Source: a candidate division WOR-1 bacterium RIFOXYB2_FULL_36_35 (GTDB lineage: Bacteria; Margulisbacteria; WOR-1; XYC2-FULL-46-14; XYC2-FULL-37-10). Taken from it: DNA of 64,000 bases. The notes beneath the pieces were generated by a model that made no database searches, was not told where the DNA came from, and worked only from the letters and a program-made list of their open reading frames with translations. Of the stretch, positions 8,563-18,152 are shown piece after piece. Every line of letters starts with the position of its first letter. The stretch's first letter is position 1. The position numbers and the translations under genes are program-made. The stretch covers positions 1 through 64,000 of the forward strand of contig MEUA01000040.1 of the NCBI GenBank assembly GCA_001771505.1, in the 5' to 3' direction.

Positions 8563-9273
8563 ATGGACATCGAAATAAAAGGCTTTATAGAAACTTCCTT
8601 CTTGGATTGGGATGGGAAAGTTGTATCAACTATATATATCCCCTACTGTAATTTCAGATGCCCTTTTTGCCACAATTCAGGATTGGTTGAAAACCCGGAA
8701 GGTTACGAAACAATTTCCGTCGACAGGATAGAAAAATTTCTAATTGAACACAAAGATTTTTTAGATGGAATTTGTCTGACAGGAGGAGAACCATCTCTTC
8801 ACAAAAACAAAGGCCTTTTTGAATTTATGAAACGGATAAAAGATCTGGGTTTTCAAATTAAACTTGATACAAACGGAAATGAACCTGATGTTCTAAAAAA
8901 AGTTATCGATGAAAAATTAGCCGATTATATAGCAATGGACATAAAAGGTCCTTTGAATGAAAAATATTCAAAACTTTGCGGGACAAGTGTCAATTTAGAC
9001 AACATAAAAGAGAGCATAAAGCTCATTATGGAAAGCCAAATCCCATACGAGTTTCGAACAACAGTCGTACCTACCCTTTTGGACAAAAAAGATATTGAAG
9101 AGATAGCAAAAGAGATTCCTAATGCTCAAAAATTTATCCTTCAACAATTTGTGGCTCAGCATACATGGGATGAGAATCTAAGATCAGTTAAACCTTACTC
9201 AAAAGAAGAGCTTGAAGAGATGGTTCAATTAGCAAAAGTTTATGTTAAAAATACATCTATTAGAGGAGTGTAA
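8563..9273 (+). CDS. Radical SAM glycyl-radical-enzyme activating protein (NrdG/PflA-like)
   Basis: The motif CNFRCPFCHN gives the CxxxCxxC that binds the 4Fe-4S cluster for S-adenosylmethionine cleavage. CLTGGEPSLH and IKLDTNGN follow as in the anaerobic ribonucleotide-reductase and pyruvate-formate-lyase activase group. The protein is 236 residues from ATG at 8563. By family it should install a glycyl radical on a partner, but no glycyl-radical enzyme gene lies in the window. Similar standalone activases are common in anaerobes, and this supports an anaerobic lifestyle. Neighbours are a PNPOx-like flavoprotein and an FAD oxidoreductase in the same direction. Confidence 0.85.
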   Translation: MDIEIKGFIETSFLDWDGKVVSTIYIPYCNFRCPFCHNSGLVENPEGYETISVDRIEKFLIEHKDFLDGICLTGGEPSLHKNKGLFEFMKRIKDLGFQIKLDTNGNEPDVLKKVIDEKLADYIAMDIKGPLNEKYSKLCGTSVNLDNIKESIKLIMESQIPYEFRTTVVPTLLDKKDIEEIAKEIPNAQKFILQQFVAQHTWDENLRSVKPYSKEELEEMVQLAKVYVKNTSIRGV

Positions 9274-9282
9274 AACAAACAA

Positions 9283-10362
9283 ATGATAATAATTATCGGC
9301 GGAGGGATAGTTGGAGCTGCAATAGCATATTATCTCTCTTCTGCCTCTTTAAATAATATCATCTTGATCGAAAAGGAGAAACTCCTGGGAACAGCTGTTA
9401 CCCAGTATTGTTCCGGTGGAGTCCGACATCAATTTACAACAGAAATTAATTGTAAGTTCTCTATCGAATCAATGAAAAAAATAAACGCCCTTGCAAAAGA
9501 GATAGATTATAAAAAATACGGGTATTTAATTTTGGATATGAAAGAAGGGATGTCCGTCCCTCGAGTTAAAATGCAAAATTCTCTGGGGATAAGAAGTGAA
9601 GCCCTATCTGTGAAACAAATAAAAGAGAGATTCCCCTTTTTAAATCTTAAAGGGGTAAAAAGCGGGAGTTTTTTCGCGGAAGACGGAGTTGCCGATCCCG
9701 CGGCGCTCCTTGCCTATTATGAAAAAGGGGCAAAAGCAAACGGAGTCAAATTCTTAAACGAAACAACTGTTTTATCAATAACAAAAAAAGAAGGAAAAAT
9801 CACAGGAATAAAAACTGACAAAGGCTATTTTCAATCAGAAACAGTTATCCTCTCTGCCGGGGTACAATCAAGAGAACTTGGAGCAACAATTGGGATCGAT
9901 ATCCCGATTGTACACAAAAGAAAATATATTCTGGTTATTGAAAGCTTCAAGTTTGATTATCCCCTTATCATGGAAATTCCAACTGGCTGGTATATCAAAA
10001 AAGAAGGAGACGATGCGCTGGTGGGGATGTCTGGAAAAGCAGAAGAAAAAGATTTTGAAAGACAGTCAGAGGCGGTCGATGAAACAATTGAAGCAAGTAT
10101 CAACAGAATCCCGGAACTTGAAAAATCCGGCATTAAGAAAATTTTAACGAGTTTAAGTGATGAAACGCCCGATAAGCATGCGATAATCGACGCGCCAGTT
10201 CCAGGATTAATAATCGCAACAGGGTTTTCCGGTCATGGCTTTATGCATTCTCCAGCTACCGGACAAATTGTAACATCATTAGTCAAAAAAGAACCCCCTA
10301 TCATCGACATTTCAGAACTTAAGTTGGATAGAAAACATATCAAAGAGACGATTGCTATTTGA
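9283..10362 (+). CDS. FAD-dependent oxidoreductase, DAO/glycine oxidase type
   Basis: A 359-residue member of the D-amino-acid-oxidase (DadA/sarcosine oxidase) superfamily. The Rossmann FAD motif is at the very N-terminus (IIIIGGGIVGAAIAYYL). An Arg/Gly-rich active-site region (YCSGGVRHQF) follows. The mid-protein AEDGVADPAALL and SETVILSAGVQSREL and the C-terminal IATGFSGHGFMHSPATGQ complete the FAD site. The substrate is not determinable; imino-acid oxidation is typical. GAGGAG lies upstream but rather far (14 bases). The TGA stop is immediately followed by a degenerate P1 copy (CCCCAATT...). It is likely in a transcriptional unit with the two genes before it. Confidence 0.85.
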   Translation: MIIIIGGGIVGAAIAYYLSSASLNNIILIEKEKLLGTAVTQYCSGGVRHQFTTEINCKFSIESMKKINALAKEIDYKKYGYLILDMKEGMSVPRVKMQNSLGIRSEALSVKQIKERFPFLNLKGVKSGSFFAEDGVADPAALLAYYEKGAKANGVKFLNETTVLSITKKEGKITGIKTDKGYFQSETVILSAGVQSRELGATIGIDIPIVHKRKYILVIESFKFDYPLIMEIPTGWYIKKEGDDALVGMSGKAEEKDFERQSEAVDETIEASINRIPELEKSGIKKILTSLSDETPDKHAIIDAPVPGLIIATGFSGHGFMHSPATGQIVTSLVKKEPPIIDISELKLDRKHIKETIAI

Positions 10363-10387
10363 ACCCCAATTAGGATCATCGAGGTGA
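10361..10387. repeat. Degenerate P1 palindrome at a stop codon
   Basis: AACCCCAATTAGGATCATCG followed by AGGTGAA is a worn copy of P1 whose first bases overlap the TGA stop of the FAD oxidoreductase gene. Confidence 0.5.
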
Positions 10388-10437
10388 ATAAGAAACCTTG
10401 ATCCCTTACCCTTTTTTTATGCTAAAATATATAAAGG

Positions 10438-11220
10438 ATGCGCCAAGAAAAAGTTAAAATAGTAGCCCACAAACATATCGCTCCCCATTTTTTCAAATTA
10501 ACACTTCAATCAAAACATATCGCAGAAAATGCCCTTCCCGGCCAATTCGTAAATGTCAGGGTTTCAACTGAAACATCCCCCCTTCTTAGGCGACCTATTT
10601 CAATCCATAAAATAAACAGGCAGAATCAAACTATTGAATTGCTGTATGAAATCATAGGAAAAGGGACAACAATCTTATCTCAAAAAAAAGAGGGGGAAAC
10701 AATCAATATTCTGGGTCCTTTGGGAAAAGGTTTTTCTGTAAGGTCAGATAAAACGTCGGCAATTTTAGTTGGGGGCGGCATGGGGATCGCACCCCTATTT
10801 GCGCTTGCTGAAGTTTTGATTAAAAATCCGATCGATGTAAATGTTTTGATAGGCGCAAAATCAAAAAGGTTAATAATCTGCGAATCAGATTTAACTACTC
10901 TAGGTATAAAAGTAAAAACCTCAACTGAAGACGGATCATGCGGAACAAAAGGACTTGTATCCGATATATTACAAAATCTGATAAAAGCTTTAACAGACAA
11001 ACAATCAGCCTCAATCTTTGCTTGTGGTCCCAAAGCTATGCTTAAGGCCGTCTCTGAAATTGCAATTAAAGAAAATATCCCATGTCAATTATCACTTGAA
11101 GCTTACATGGCTTGCGGGATTGGAGCCTGCAAAGGGTGTGCGGTATCAACCATAAGTGGATATAAAATGGCATGTAAAGACGGTCCAGTCTTTGATTCCA
11201 AGGAGATTATATGGAATTAG
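10438..11220 (+). CDS. pyrK: Dihydroorotate dehydrogenase B electron-transfer subunit
   Basis: Binds FAD and a 2Fe-2S cluster, and passes electrons from dihydroorotate to NAD+ together with PyrD. The 260-residue protein has the ferredoxin-reductase fold: FAD-binding LLRRPISIH, NAD-binding GGGMGIAPLFALAE and FACGPKAML. The C-terminal CGIGACKGCAVSTISGYKMAC provides the cluster cysteines. Its end overlaps pyrD by 10 bases, which implies coupled translation of the heterotetramer. Upstream, TATGCTAAAAT forms an extended -10 about nine bases before the ATG, with TTGATC 19 bases further up. The mRNA leader would therefore be nearly absent. Confidence 0.94.
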   Translation: MRQEKVKIVAHKHIAPHFFKLTLQSKHIAENALPGQFVNVRVSTETSPLLRRPISIHKINRQNQTIELLYEIIGKGTTILSQKKEGETINILGPLGKGFSVRSDKTSAILVGGGMGIAPLFALAEVLIKNPIDVNVLIGAKSKRLIICESDLTTLGIKVKTSTEDGSCGTKGLVSDILQNLIKALTDKQSASIFACGPKAMLKAVSEIAIKENIPCQLSLEAYMACGIGACKGCAVSTISGYKMACKDGPVFDSKEIIWN

Positions 11221-12086
11221 CAGGCATTAAACTTAAAAACCGAGTAATGGTCGCGTCCGGTACTTTTGGATACGGCGAAGAGTATTCACAACTAGTTGAC
11301 CTTAATAAACTTGGAGCCGTAATAACTAAAAGCCTCTCTTTAAATAAAAAAGAAGGCAATCCCCCACCCCGTATATGCGAAACCCCATCAGGGATGTTAA
11401 ATACTATCGGCCTGCAAAACGACGGGTTAAAAGAATTCATCGAAAAACAATTGCCGTTTTTATCAAAGTTTGATACGGCAGTTATTGTAAATATCGCGGG
11501 AGAAAACGCTAAAGAATTTTCCGAACTCGCAAAAACCTTATCAAAAGAAAAAAAAGTCAAAGGTTTAGAAGTAAATATTTCTTGTCCAAACGTTCAAAAA
11601 GGCGGAATGCAATTTGGCTGCTCAGTACTGGGAACCCAAGAAATCATAAAAACAGTAAGGGATTCAACTGATCTCCCTTTAATCGCAAAACTCTCTCCAA
11701 ATGTAACAGACATAACCGAAATCGCTCTTACAGCACAAAAAGCAGGAGCCGATGCTATCTCTTTAATTAATACCGTTATGGGGATGGCTATCGATATTAA
11801 GAAAAAAGAATTTAAATTGTCAACAAAAACCGGAGGATTATCAGGCCCTGCTATAAAGCCAATTGCGGTCAGAATGGTTTGGCAAGTCGCTCAAGCCATA
11901 AAAATACCAATTATCGGACTTGGAGGGATTATGACGGCAGAAGATGCCCTGGAATTTTTTATGGTTGGGGCAGAAGCTGTTCAAGTAGGCACTGCTAATT
12001 TTGTGGATGCAAATTCCGCAATCGATATTATAAATGACATGGAAAAATACGATCTTGAAAAATTAATCGGCTGCTTAAATAAATAA
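11211..12086 (+). CDS. pyrD: Dihydroorotate dehydrogenase B catalytic subunit
   Basis: FMN-dependent oxidation of dihydroorotate to orotate (class 1B). The 291-residue TIM-barrel protein shows the opening KLKNRVMVASGTFGYGEEY, NTIGLQNDGLKEF, VNISCPNVQKGG, and SLINTVMGMAIDI. The closing FMN-phosphate segment is IIGLGGIMTAEDALEFFMVGA. The catalytic base is expected at the Cys of EVNISCPN, as in class 1B enzymes. AAGGAG sits upstream of the ATG inside the end of pyrK. Cytosolic, working with PyrK. pyrE and half of carB are elsewhere in the window. Confidence 0.95.
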   Translation: MELAGIKLKNRVMVASGTFGYGEEYSQLVDLNKLGAVITKSLSLNKKEGNPPPRICETPSGMLNTIGLQNDGLKEFIEKQLPFLSKFDTAVIVNIAGENAKEFSELAKTLSKEKKVKGLEVNISCPNVQKGGMQFGCSVLGTQEIIKTVRDSTDLPLIAKLSPNVTDITEIALTAQKAGADAISLINTVMGMAIDIKKKEFKLSTKTGGLSGPAIKPIAVRMVWQVAQAIKIPIIGLGGIMTAEDALEFFMVGAEAVQVGTANFVDANSAIDIINDMEKYDLEKLIGCLNK

Positions 12087-12113
12087 TAAAAATATTAGTC
12101 TTTTTTAATCAAG

Positions 12114-12839
12114 TCATTCTTCTTTTATTACAAACTCACTGTCAGGGATCCCTTTATTAACCCTGATATCTTCAAGCTTCATAACAACATCCATCTTGCC
12201 TCCCGGAACATTCAACCAAGACTTATTTTGAGAAAGAACCCAGATATCGCCTATCTTTTTATACTCTACTTCAGACTTAGTTAGAAGCTTATTATCAGTA
12301 TCATAAACTTCAAGTTTTGTAGGTACATAGCTAGAAGCATCCACATAAAATTTTACCTTTCCAAAAAGCGAGTTTGTATCTTTTGGCACTCCGGTAATTA
12401 TATAAGATTTTTTAAAAATCCCTTTTTCCTCAAGAGAAAGATAAAAAGTGTCCAAAATTTTTGTCTGATCAAGCGGATCTCCTCCTATATTTTTTTGTCC
12501 TGTTTTCTCCCTGATCTTTTGTAAATCCTGAACAAATTTTTGGCCCGTATCCTTATTTTCAATATACATTTTATTGCCATTGGTAATGGTAAGTTGTCTC
12601 ATGGGAGTTTCCATCATTATACGAACCTTATCTTTACCTTTAGTCAAGATAACTCCCTTTTGCTCAAGAGCCTTCCCCTCTTTGTCCGATTTTATTATAG
12701 TAACAACCTTCGCAGACATATCTTTAATTTTATCCTGGTTTTGGCGGATTTTAGAAATAATATCCTGAGCTGACGGAGCAGCAAAAACAACCGATGTAAA
12801 AAACAAAAAAAACAACAAGCAACTAAAAATTCTTTTCAC
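12114..12839 (-). CDS. LolA-like outer-membrane lipoprotein-sorting protein
   Basis: About 241 residues with a clear signal peptide (SCLLFFLFFTSVVFAA) and a LolA/LolB-fold mature part. Typical segments are AKVVTIIKSDKEGK, GVILTKGKDKVRIMME, NKMYIENKDTGQ, and the late KLEVYDTDNKLLTKSEVEYK. By family it is a periplasmic carrier that binds acylated lipoproteins in a half-barrel, implying an outer membrane. I start at GTG 12839, which has AAGGGG eight bases upstream. Its 3' end converges on pyrD, and it is divergent from the giant gene at 12950. It could belong to the broader COG2834 family rather than being true LolA. Confidence 0.8.
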   Translation of the reverse strand: MKRIFSCLLFFLFFTSVVFAAPSAQDIISKIRQNQDKIKDMSAKVVTIIKSDKEGKALEQKGVILTKGKDKVRIMMETPMRQLTITNGNKMYIENKDTGQKFVQDLQKIREKTGQKNIGGDPLDQTKILDTFYLSLEEKGIFKKSYIITGVPKDTNSLFGKVKFYVDASSYVPTKLEVYDTDNKLLTKSEVEYKKIGDIWVLSQNKSWLNVPGGKMDVVMKLEDIRVNKGIPDSEFVIKEE

Positions 12840-12949
12840 AAAAAACACCCCTTATTTAATATTTAACTATTTATACTAACATTCAAATTATCATACACAA
12901 GCACAAAATTCAATCTGAAACTTATAACCCTTCCAATCGATAGTAAAAA

Positions 12950-15900
12950 ATGCAAGCTCAAGTTAGAACGCAAAGAAAACCTATAAACTTTTTAAGGCTA
13001 TGCTATGCCGTAAATACAAACACCCCTCCTATCTCGGACGCAAATAGAAATAATGCCGCATTTCTGTTAAATCCGTATATTACATCTCAATCATTGATAT
13101 CTTCCAAAAAGGCAAGGAGATTATATGGAAAATGCAATCAAATATTAAATAATCTACTTACTGTAACAGGTTTACCAAGAGAGACATTTAAACTCCACAT
13201 AATAAAAGAAGAAATTCCTAATGCTTATATTTTTACAGGGAGTAGAGAGATCTACACGACTACAGCCCTTTTAGAAGGAAAAGATATGTCCGAAGGGGAA
13301 TACGCGGCGATTTTAAGCCATGAAATAGCGCATTACCTAAAATCTTCAAAAATTAAACCTCAATCTCAAAAAAATAAAACCTACAAATTATATGAAGTTT
13401 GGGCTAAATTAGCTCAAAGACAATTTGAGGAATTTGAAGCGGATGAACTGGCATTAATAATTATGGATGCAGCAGGTTATTCAGTAAACGAGGCTTTAAG
13501 TATCACCAAAAAATTATCTTTAAATACAAATCCAAATAGTACCGATACAAGATGGTTAGACCCAACAAGCACCCATCCCGACTGGGGAGCAAGGCTCGCA
13601 AAGACTGAATCAAATATTGAAAATCTAAAATTTTTATGGAAGAACATAAACAACGTCAAAAAACAACTGTTAAACACAAAAGAAAAATCGCAACTTTACA
13701 CCCATTCTTTATTAGAATCCTCTATTGCAAAAATAAAAAAAATCGCCCTGCCAACAGAATTAGATCTTCCATCATCTGTAAGATTAATTAAGTTTCATAA
13801 ATTAAATATACATTTATTCCCTGTTTTTTGGGAAAGATTGAAAAAAATGGCAAGGGATCCAAGTTTAAGAGACCCTTTTAATCTTGAAACGGTAGACTAT
13901 CTTTCACAAAAATACTCTTTTAAAAAAGATTTTATTGTATTTGTATTTTATTATATTTTGCATAAACAAAAGATCGAACTTTCTGATCAATTAAGCAATT
14001 TCATATTACAATTAAAAAAACGCGAATTACAAGGAGACTTTGTATCAACCCTATATCTTAAAGCATTAATATGTGTTATATGCTCAAAATCCTGCACGGG
14101 GAAAACTCTTATCCAAAAGATAAAGTGGCTTAGAGAAAAATGTAATATAAAACAAGAAGAAATCCTCTTGGCGCTAATGGAGTTGCTTGATAATGTATCT
14201 TTTTTATTTTTTGAGGATTTCAACCTTGAAGAAGCAAGCCCCCTCTTTCTTTATTACATTAATAAATTACTCCCTTTCAATTATAACCTTGAAGAGATTC
14301 TCGCCCCTTTTTCGTATTCAGACTTAAGAGATTTATTTTTGCTTAAAATATTAAGTGTCCACACAATAATCCCGGACGCAGAAAGATATGTGGATCTATC
14401 ACTTGACAAATTTTTTAAAAAAAAGCTGTCTACTAAAGAATTAGTGGCAAGATTAAAACCAGACGCAATAAGATTATTCAATGCTCCGCCATCTGATGAT
14501 ATCTACAAACCCACAGAACGACTTGGTGAATATCCCTATGATCAAGATATGATGGAGATGCATGACTTAGATTACTTTATACTAGAGGAAGGTTTTCCTT
14601 ATAGCATAAAAAAATTCGAAGCCTCTTTTAGAGAAGAAAATACAACAGCAAAAATATTGGCAGTTCATACACAAGAAAGTATTATAGAAGCTTATCTAAA
14701 AAGAAAAAAAACAGCAGAGAAACACACCAGCAAAACAATAAAAAAGAGAGCTTTAACTTATAGCAGACTGATTCTAGCTAAAAAATTAGAAAAAATTCCC
14801 GCTGACCAATGGAACAACCATACAATTAAATTTATTGAGGCGCTTCCTCCTTCAAATGAAAAGAACCTTTTAGTAATATTAATGGCAAAAGCAGGAAGGA
14901 GGAACGTTTTAGACTCGGAATTAAAATTTGAAACAGTTAAAATGAAAACATCCTCCGCATCATTTTTAGATTTTTTTGGATTTGTCGACACTGACGCGAC
15001 AGAAGAGATATATCCTACAGGACAAAGGATGCTGGATAGTTTTCTTGCTGAAAGATTGCCAAAAACCGGAACGATAGAACTTAAAACCGCCTGCAGTTTA
15101 ATTCCACGCCCAAGTCCGGGAAGAGACAAAATTTTAGATCGCGTCGAGTCCGAAGATTTAAAAGAGGCCGAACTTTTACTTAATGCCTATTTTAGTCCGC
15201 CTGCCGCGTACGCAAAAGCCTATCAGATTTCAAAGGGATGGATCAATTCTCCTTCAGGACAAGAGACAAAAACATTTGAAGATATATTTAAACTGACAAA
15301 AAAATACCCATCACTAAAAAGAAGGATGACAAAAGAATGGACAAATAGATTTGGAGTATCAAAAACTATCTACCCTAAAGCAGTAAAAGCTTATTCAGAA
15401 GTAGACGCGACAGATATTTTAAAAGGAATTACGTTCTCCGAAACAAAAAAAGCAAGTGTTGCCTCCAAAATAGCAATATGCTTGGGCACGTTTACTCCGG
15501 CAATTACTAAAGAAGATTTCTCTTTTTTAAGCATACAAAGACAAGATTCCGAGACTTCTCCCGAAACTTATGAAGAAGAAGATGATGATGAAAGTAGTTA
15601 TGAGCAAAGAGAAGACCCTATCGGAAGATATTATGATCCAAAAGAAATGCTTGCAATATCCAACTATTACCCGCTCTTACCGTCAAGTATTCTTATGGTA
15701 TCTCAAATAATACAAGAAAGGATCCCTTTTTCAATACACACAATACCGATGGTCGATGATATGCCGAGACCTCAACCGTTCTTCAAAAAAAGTTCAATAG
15801 AAGAAGAGATTTCCCAAGAAATAAAAGAGATGAAACAATGGGACATTACTAAATCATTTTTCAGTTTTATGAGCGCGGTAGGCTGGGAAGAATCCTCAGC

Positions 15901-17548
15901 TTTTTATGAAGAGGCTTTAATAGATTTGTCGGAAGACAAAGAAATTTTAGCTCGACTTGAAAAAATATTCTTAAAAGGAATAGGGCTTATTCTTCAGACA
16001 GAAAAAGTCTCTTTAAGCGCCGCAAAAGCCACAGAAAATGGGCTGGAAAATCTTCTGAAAAATCAAAACTTGCGGACCAGAATAAAAATATGGGCAAAAA
16101 TATTAGCCGGAATAGCGCAAAAACAACCTATAGAAGAAATAACCAGGGAGGCTGTAAAACCGCTAGGAATAGACGGGAAAAAACTTATGCAGCCAATCCA
16201 TTCCTTAACATCAGGAGTTGAACCAAAACTTGAACAGGCAACAAGACTCTCTTTAAGTGACACATCCTCTTTGGATCTTTTAGACGGTATAAAATTTTTG
16301 GCCTTTAGGGGACTTGACCCTTTTGCCATACACGAGAAATATTCCCTTCTAGGATCAGGATCCATAAGGACAGCTATATCAGGCGAAAACGGAAGGATAC
16401 ATGATGAAGCATTCCTCATAGTACACGCTCCCGCAATGGATGTAACTACAAGAGATGGAATATACATGTTTATTACAGATATGAGAAAGAAAGAAATATA
16501 TTTCCCGCTTACTCCGGAACAATATATCATAGGATCAAGGCAGGCTGAAGACGAAAGGAGAAATGGCTTTTTAAACCACAATGGATTTGGAGAATTCTTC
16601 GGCTGGAAACTTGGAAATTTAACTATTCCTAAAATACTAGAAGCACATCCGGAACTTGGTTACGCAAGGATGGAATGGGTAAAAGGAAAATCATTTAATG
16701 CTCTAACAAAAGATGAAAAAGATAAATTTTCTCCTTTGGTTATTGAAGGAGTAACAGCACAATTTATGAACCCTACACCCAAAGGAGTTTTCTTATTCAA
16801 CCCGGAATTTCATGAAGGGAATCTAACTCTTAGCATGGATAATAAGTTATATCTTACAGATTGCGGACTTACTACCTTTGTCACAGCAAGCGAATTACTC
16901 TCTTTTATCTCAACCATTTCCTCTTTCAGGGGAGAAGGATTGCCTGGAGCAGCCGCAATGCTGTTGCAGCAAGGAAATATACAACATCTCTCCCAACTAA
17001 GAAAAGGAAAGGAATCACAACTTATATCAGCGTTAAAAGTAATATCCCAAAAAAGAGAAATTGTTTCCTCTCCAGAATCCCTCCTTTCCGAAGTAGCAGC
17101 AATAGCAGCAAAAACATCAGATTTTAAGATCACTTCAGGCTTTGACTCACTCTCAAGAGGGTTTCAATATCTCGCCCCATACATAAGACGATCTGGACAA
17201 ATTCCCTCTTTAGCGTTTATACCTCAAATACAAAAAATGCCTTTGGCAGATGAAATAAAAGAAAAACTAGCGCCATCTTCGGATGATAAAACAAGCAAAA
17301 CTTTTCTCCCCTCAGGAATGGAAATAGGAAAAAAACTAAGAGACGGAAGCATAAATACGTTGGGAGTAATTACAACCCCAACCACTCTTTTCACCTTTAA
17401 AACAGAATTAGGAGGAAAAGAGATCCAAACAACACTTGTAGAATGCCAGTTAGGGGAAGGAACTGTCTCAAAAGTGCCTCCATCTCTTTTAATGGTAAAA
17501 AAACAAGGGGGATGGGTATCTTATGAAGATTTTTTAAAAACACAATAA
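12950..17548 (+). CDS. Giant protein: N-terminal M48-type zinc peptidase, C-terminal kinase-like domain
   Basis: 1532 residues, no signal peptide. Residues about 80-230 look like an M48/Ste24 peptidase: ILSHEIAHYLK puts the zinc HEIAH at 124-128, and the third ligand is expected in EFEADELALIIMDAAGY (about 161-177). A long unrecognised middle (about 240-1130) includes acidic DDDESS runs. Near residue 1134, LGSGSIRTA resembles a glycine-rich loop. MEWVKGKSF looks like a hinge region. FHEGNLTLSMDNKLYLTDCGL (written in parts: HEGN at about 1288, DCG at about 1304) resembles the catalytic loop and metal motif of ABC1/UbiB or APH-type kinases. The 3' end overlaps convergent maf by 15 bases. A peptidase fused to a kinase-like module is unfamiliar to me; both activities are inferred from motifs only. 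Confidence 0.7.
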   Translation: MQAQVRTQRKPINFLRLCYAVNTNTPPISDANRNNAAFLLNPYITSQSLISSKKARRLYGKCNQILNNLLTVTGLPRETFKLHIIKEEIPNAYIFTGSREIYTTTALLEGKDMSEGEYAAILSHEIAHYLKSSKIKPQSQKNKTYKLYEVWAKLAQRQFEEFEADELALIIMDAAGYSVNEALSITKKLSLNTNPNSTDTRWLDPTSTHPDWGARLAKTESNIENLKFLWKNINNVKKQLLNTKEKSQLYTHSLLESSIAKIKKIALPTELDLPSSVRLIKFHKLNIHLFPVFWERLKKMARDPSLRDPFNLETVDYLSQKYSFKKDFIVFVFYYILHKQKIELSDQLSNFILQLKKRELQGDFVSTLYLKALICVICSKSCTGKTLIQKIKWLREKCNIKQEEILLALMELLDNVSFLFFEDFNLEEASPLFLYYINKLLPFNYNLEEILAPFSYSDLRDLFLLKILSVHTIIPDAERYVDLSLDKFFKKKLSTKELVARLKPDAIRLFNAPPSDDIYKPTERLGEYPYDQDMMEMHDLDYFILEEGFPYSIKKFEASFREENTTAKILAVHTQESIIEAYLKRKKTAEKHTSKTIKKRALTYSRLILAKKLEKIPADQWNNHTIKFIEALPPSNEKNLLVILMAKAGRRNVLDSELKFETVKMKTSSASFLDFFGFVDTDATEEIYPTGQRMLDSFLAERLPKTGTIELKTACSLIPRPSPGRDKILDRVESEDLKEAELLLNAYFSPPAAYAKAYQISKGWINSPSGQETKTFEDIFKLTKKYPSLKRRMTKEWTNRFGVSKTIYPKAVKAYSEVDATDILKGITFSETKKASVASKIAICLGTFTPAITKEDFSFLSIQRQDSETSPETYEEEDDDESSYEQREDPIGRYYDPKEMLAISNYYPLLPSSILMVSQIIQERIPFSIHTIPMVDDMPRPQPFFKKSSIEEEISQEIKEMKQWDITKSFFSFMSAVGWEESSAFYEEALIDLSEDKEILARLEKIFLKGIGLILQTEKVSLSAAKATENGLENLLKNQNLRTRIKIWAKILAGIAQKQPIEEITREAVKPLGIDGKKLMQPIHSLTSGVEPKLEQATRLSLSDTSSLDLLDGIKFLAFRGLDPFAIHEKYSLLGSGSIRTAISGENGRIHDEAFLIVHAPAMDVTTRDGIYMFITDMRKKEIYFPLTPEQYIIGSRQAEDERRNGFLNHNGFGEFFGWKLGNLTIPKILEAHPELGYARMEWVKGKSFNALTKDEKDKFSPLVIEGVTAQFMNPTPKGVFLFNPEFHEGNLTLSMDNKLYLTDCGLTTFVTASELLSFISTISSFRGEGLPGAAAMLLQQGNIQHLSQLRKGKESQLISALKVISQKREIVSSPESLLSEVAAIAAKTSDFKITSGFDSLSRGFQYLAPYIRRSGQIPSLAFIPQIQKMPLADEIKEKLAPSSDDKTSKTFLPSGMEIGKKLRDGSINTLGVITTPTTLFTFKTELGGKEIQTTLVECQLGEGTVSKVPPSLLMVKKQGGWVSYEDFLKTQ

Positions 17549-18097
17549 TCTTTTTAATTTTTCTACCGGCAAGCCAACTACATTGTCATAATCACCGTCT
17601 ATCCATTCTATAAAAGGATCTTCTATTTCTTGAATGCCGTAGGCTCCGGCTTTATCTAGCGGTTTCCCCGTATCTACATATTCAATAATTTCTTTTTCAT
17701 CTAATTTTTTCATTTTAATTTTTGTTATCTCAAAATCTGATTTTACTTCTAAAGTGTCGGCGTCAACAAGGGCTATTCCTGTTATAACCTGATGAATAGT
17801 ATCAGACAAACTCTTTAACATATAAATTGCATCTTTCTTAGAACTAGGTTTCCCGAGAATTTTATCTTTTAGCACAACAATAGTATCCGCCCCTATAACA
17901 ATAGCGTTGCTAAGTTGTAAAGCGACCTCTTTTGCTTTAAGAATTGCTGCAGAAACAGCAAATTCGTCGGGACTAGAAAGTTGTATTTTGGATTCATCAA
18001 CACCACTTGTAATTACTTCAAAATCTGTAATAATTTTTTTTAAGAGTTTTTTCCTGCGAGGAGAAGCTGAAGCAAGTATAATCCTTTTATTTTTCAT
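17534..18097 (-). CDS. maf: Maf-like nucleoside triphosphate pyrophosphatase
   Basis: House-cleaning enzyme that hydrolyses non-canonical NTPs (dTTP/UTP or m7GTP types) and is linked to septum inhibition. The 187-residue protein has the Maf hallmarks: ILASASPRRKKLL at the N-terminus, SGVDES, AIVIGADTIVVL, GKPSSKKDAIYMLKSLS and VITGIALVD. The C-terminal GAYGIQEIEDPFIEWIDGDYDNVVGLPV completes the fold. Its last 15 bases overlap the end of the convergent giant gene. It shares orientation with the small Lys-rich gene and alr upstream. Confidence 0.95.
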   Translation of the reverse strand: MKNKRIILASASPRRKKLLKKIITDFEVITSGVDESKIQLSSPDEFAVSAAILKAKEVALQLSNAIVIGADTIVVLKDKILGKPSSKKDAIYMLKSLSDTIHQVITGIALVDADTLEVKSDFEITKIKMKKLDEKEIIEYVDTGKPLDKAGAYGIQEIEDPFIEWIDGDYDNVVGLPVEKLKRLLCF

Positions 18098-18152
18098 ATC
18101 AATTCTACCGGATCAAAAGTTAGCATTTTATTTCCTGAGAACTATCCCTTTC

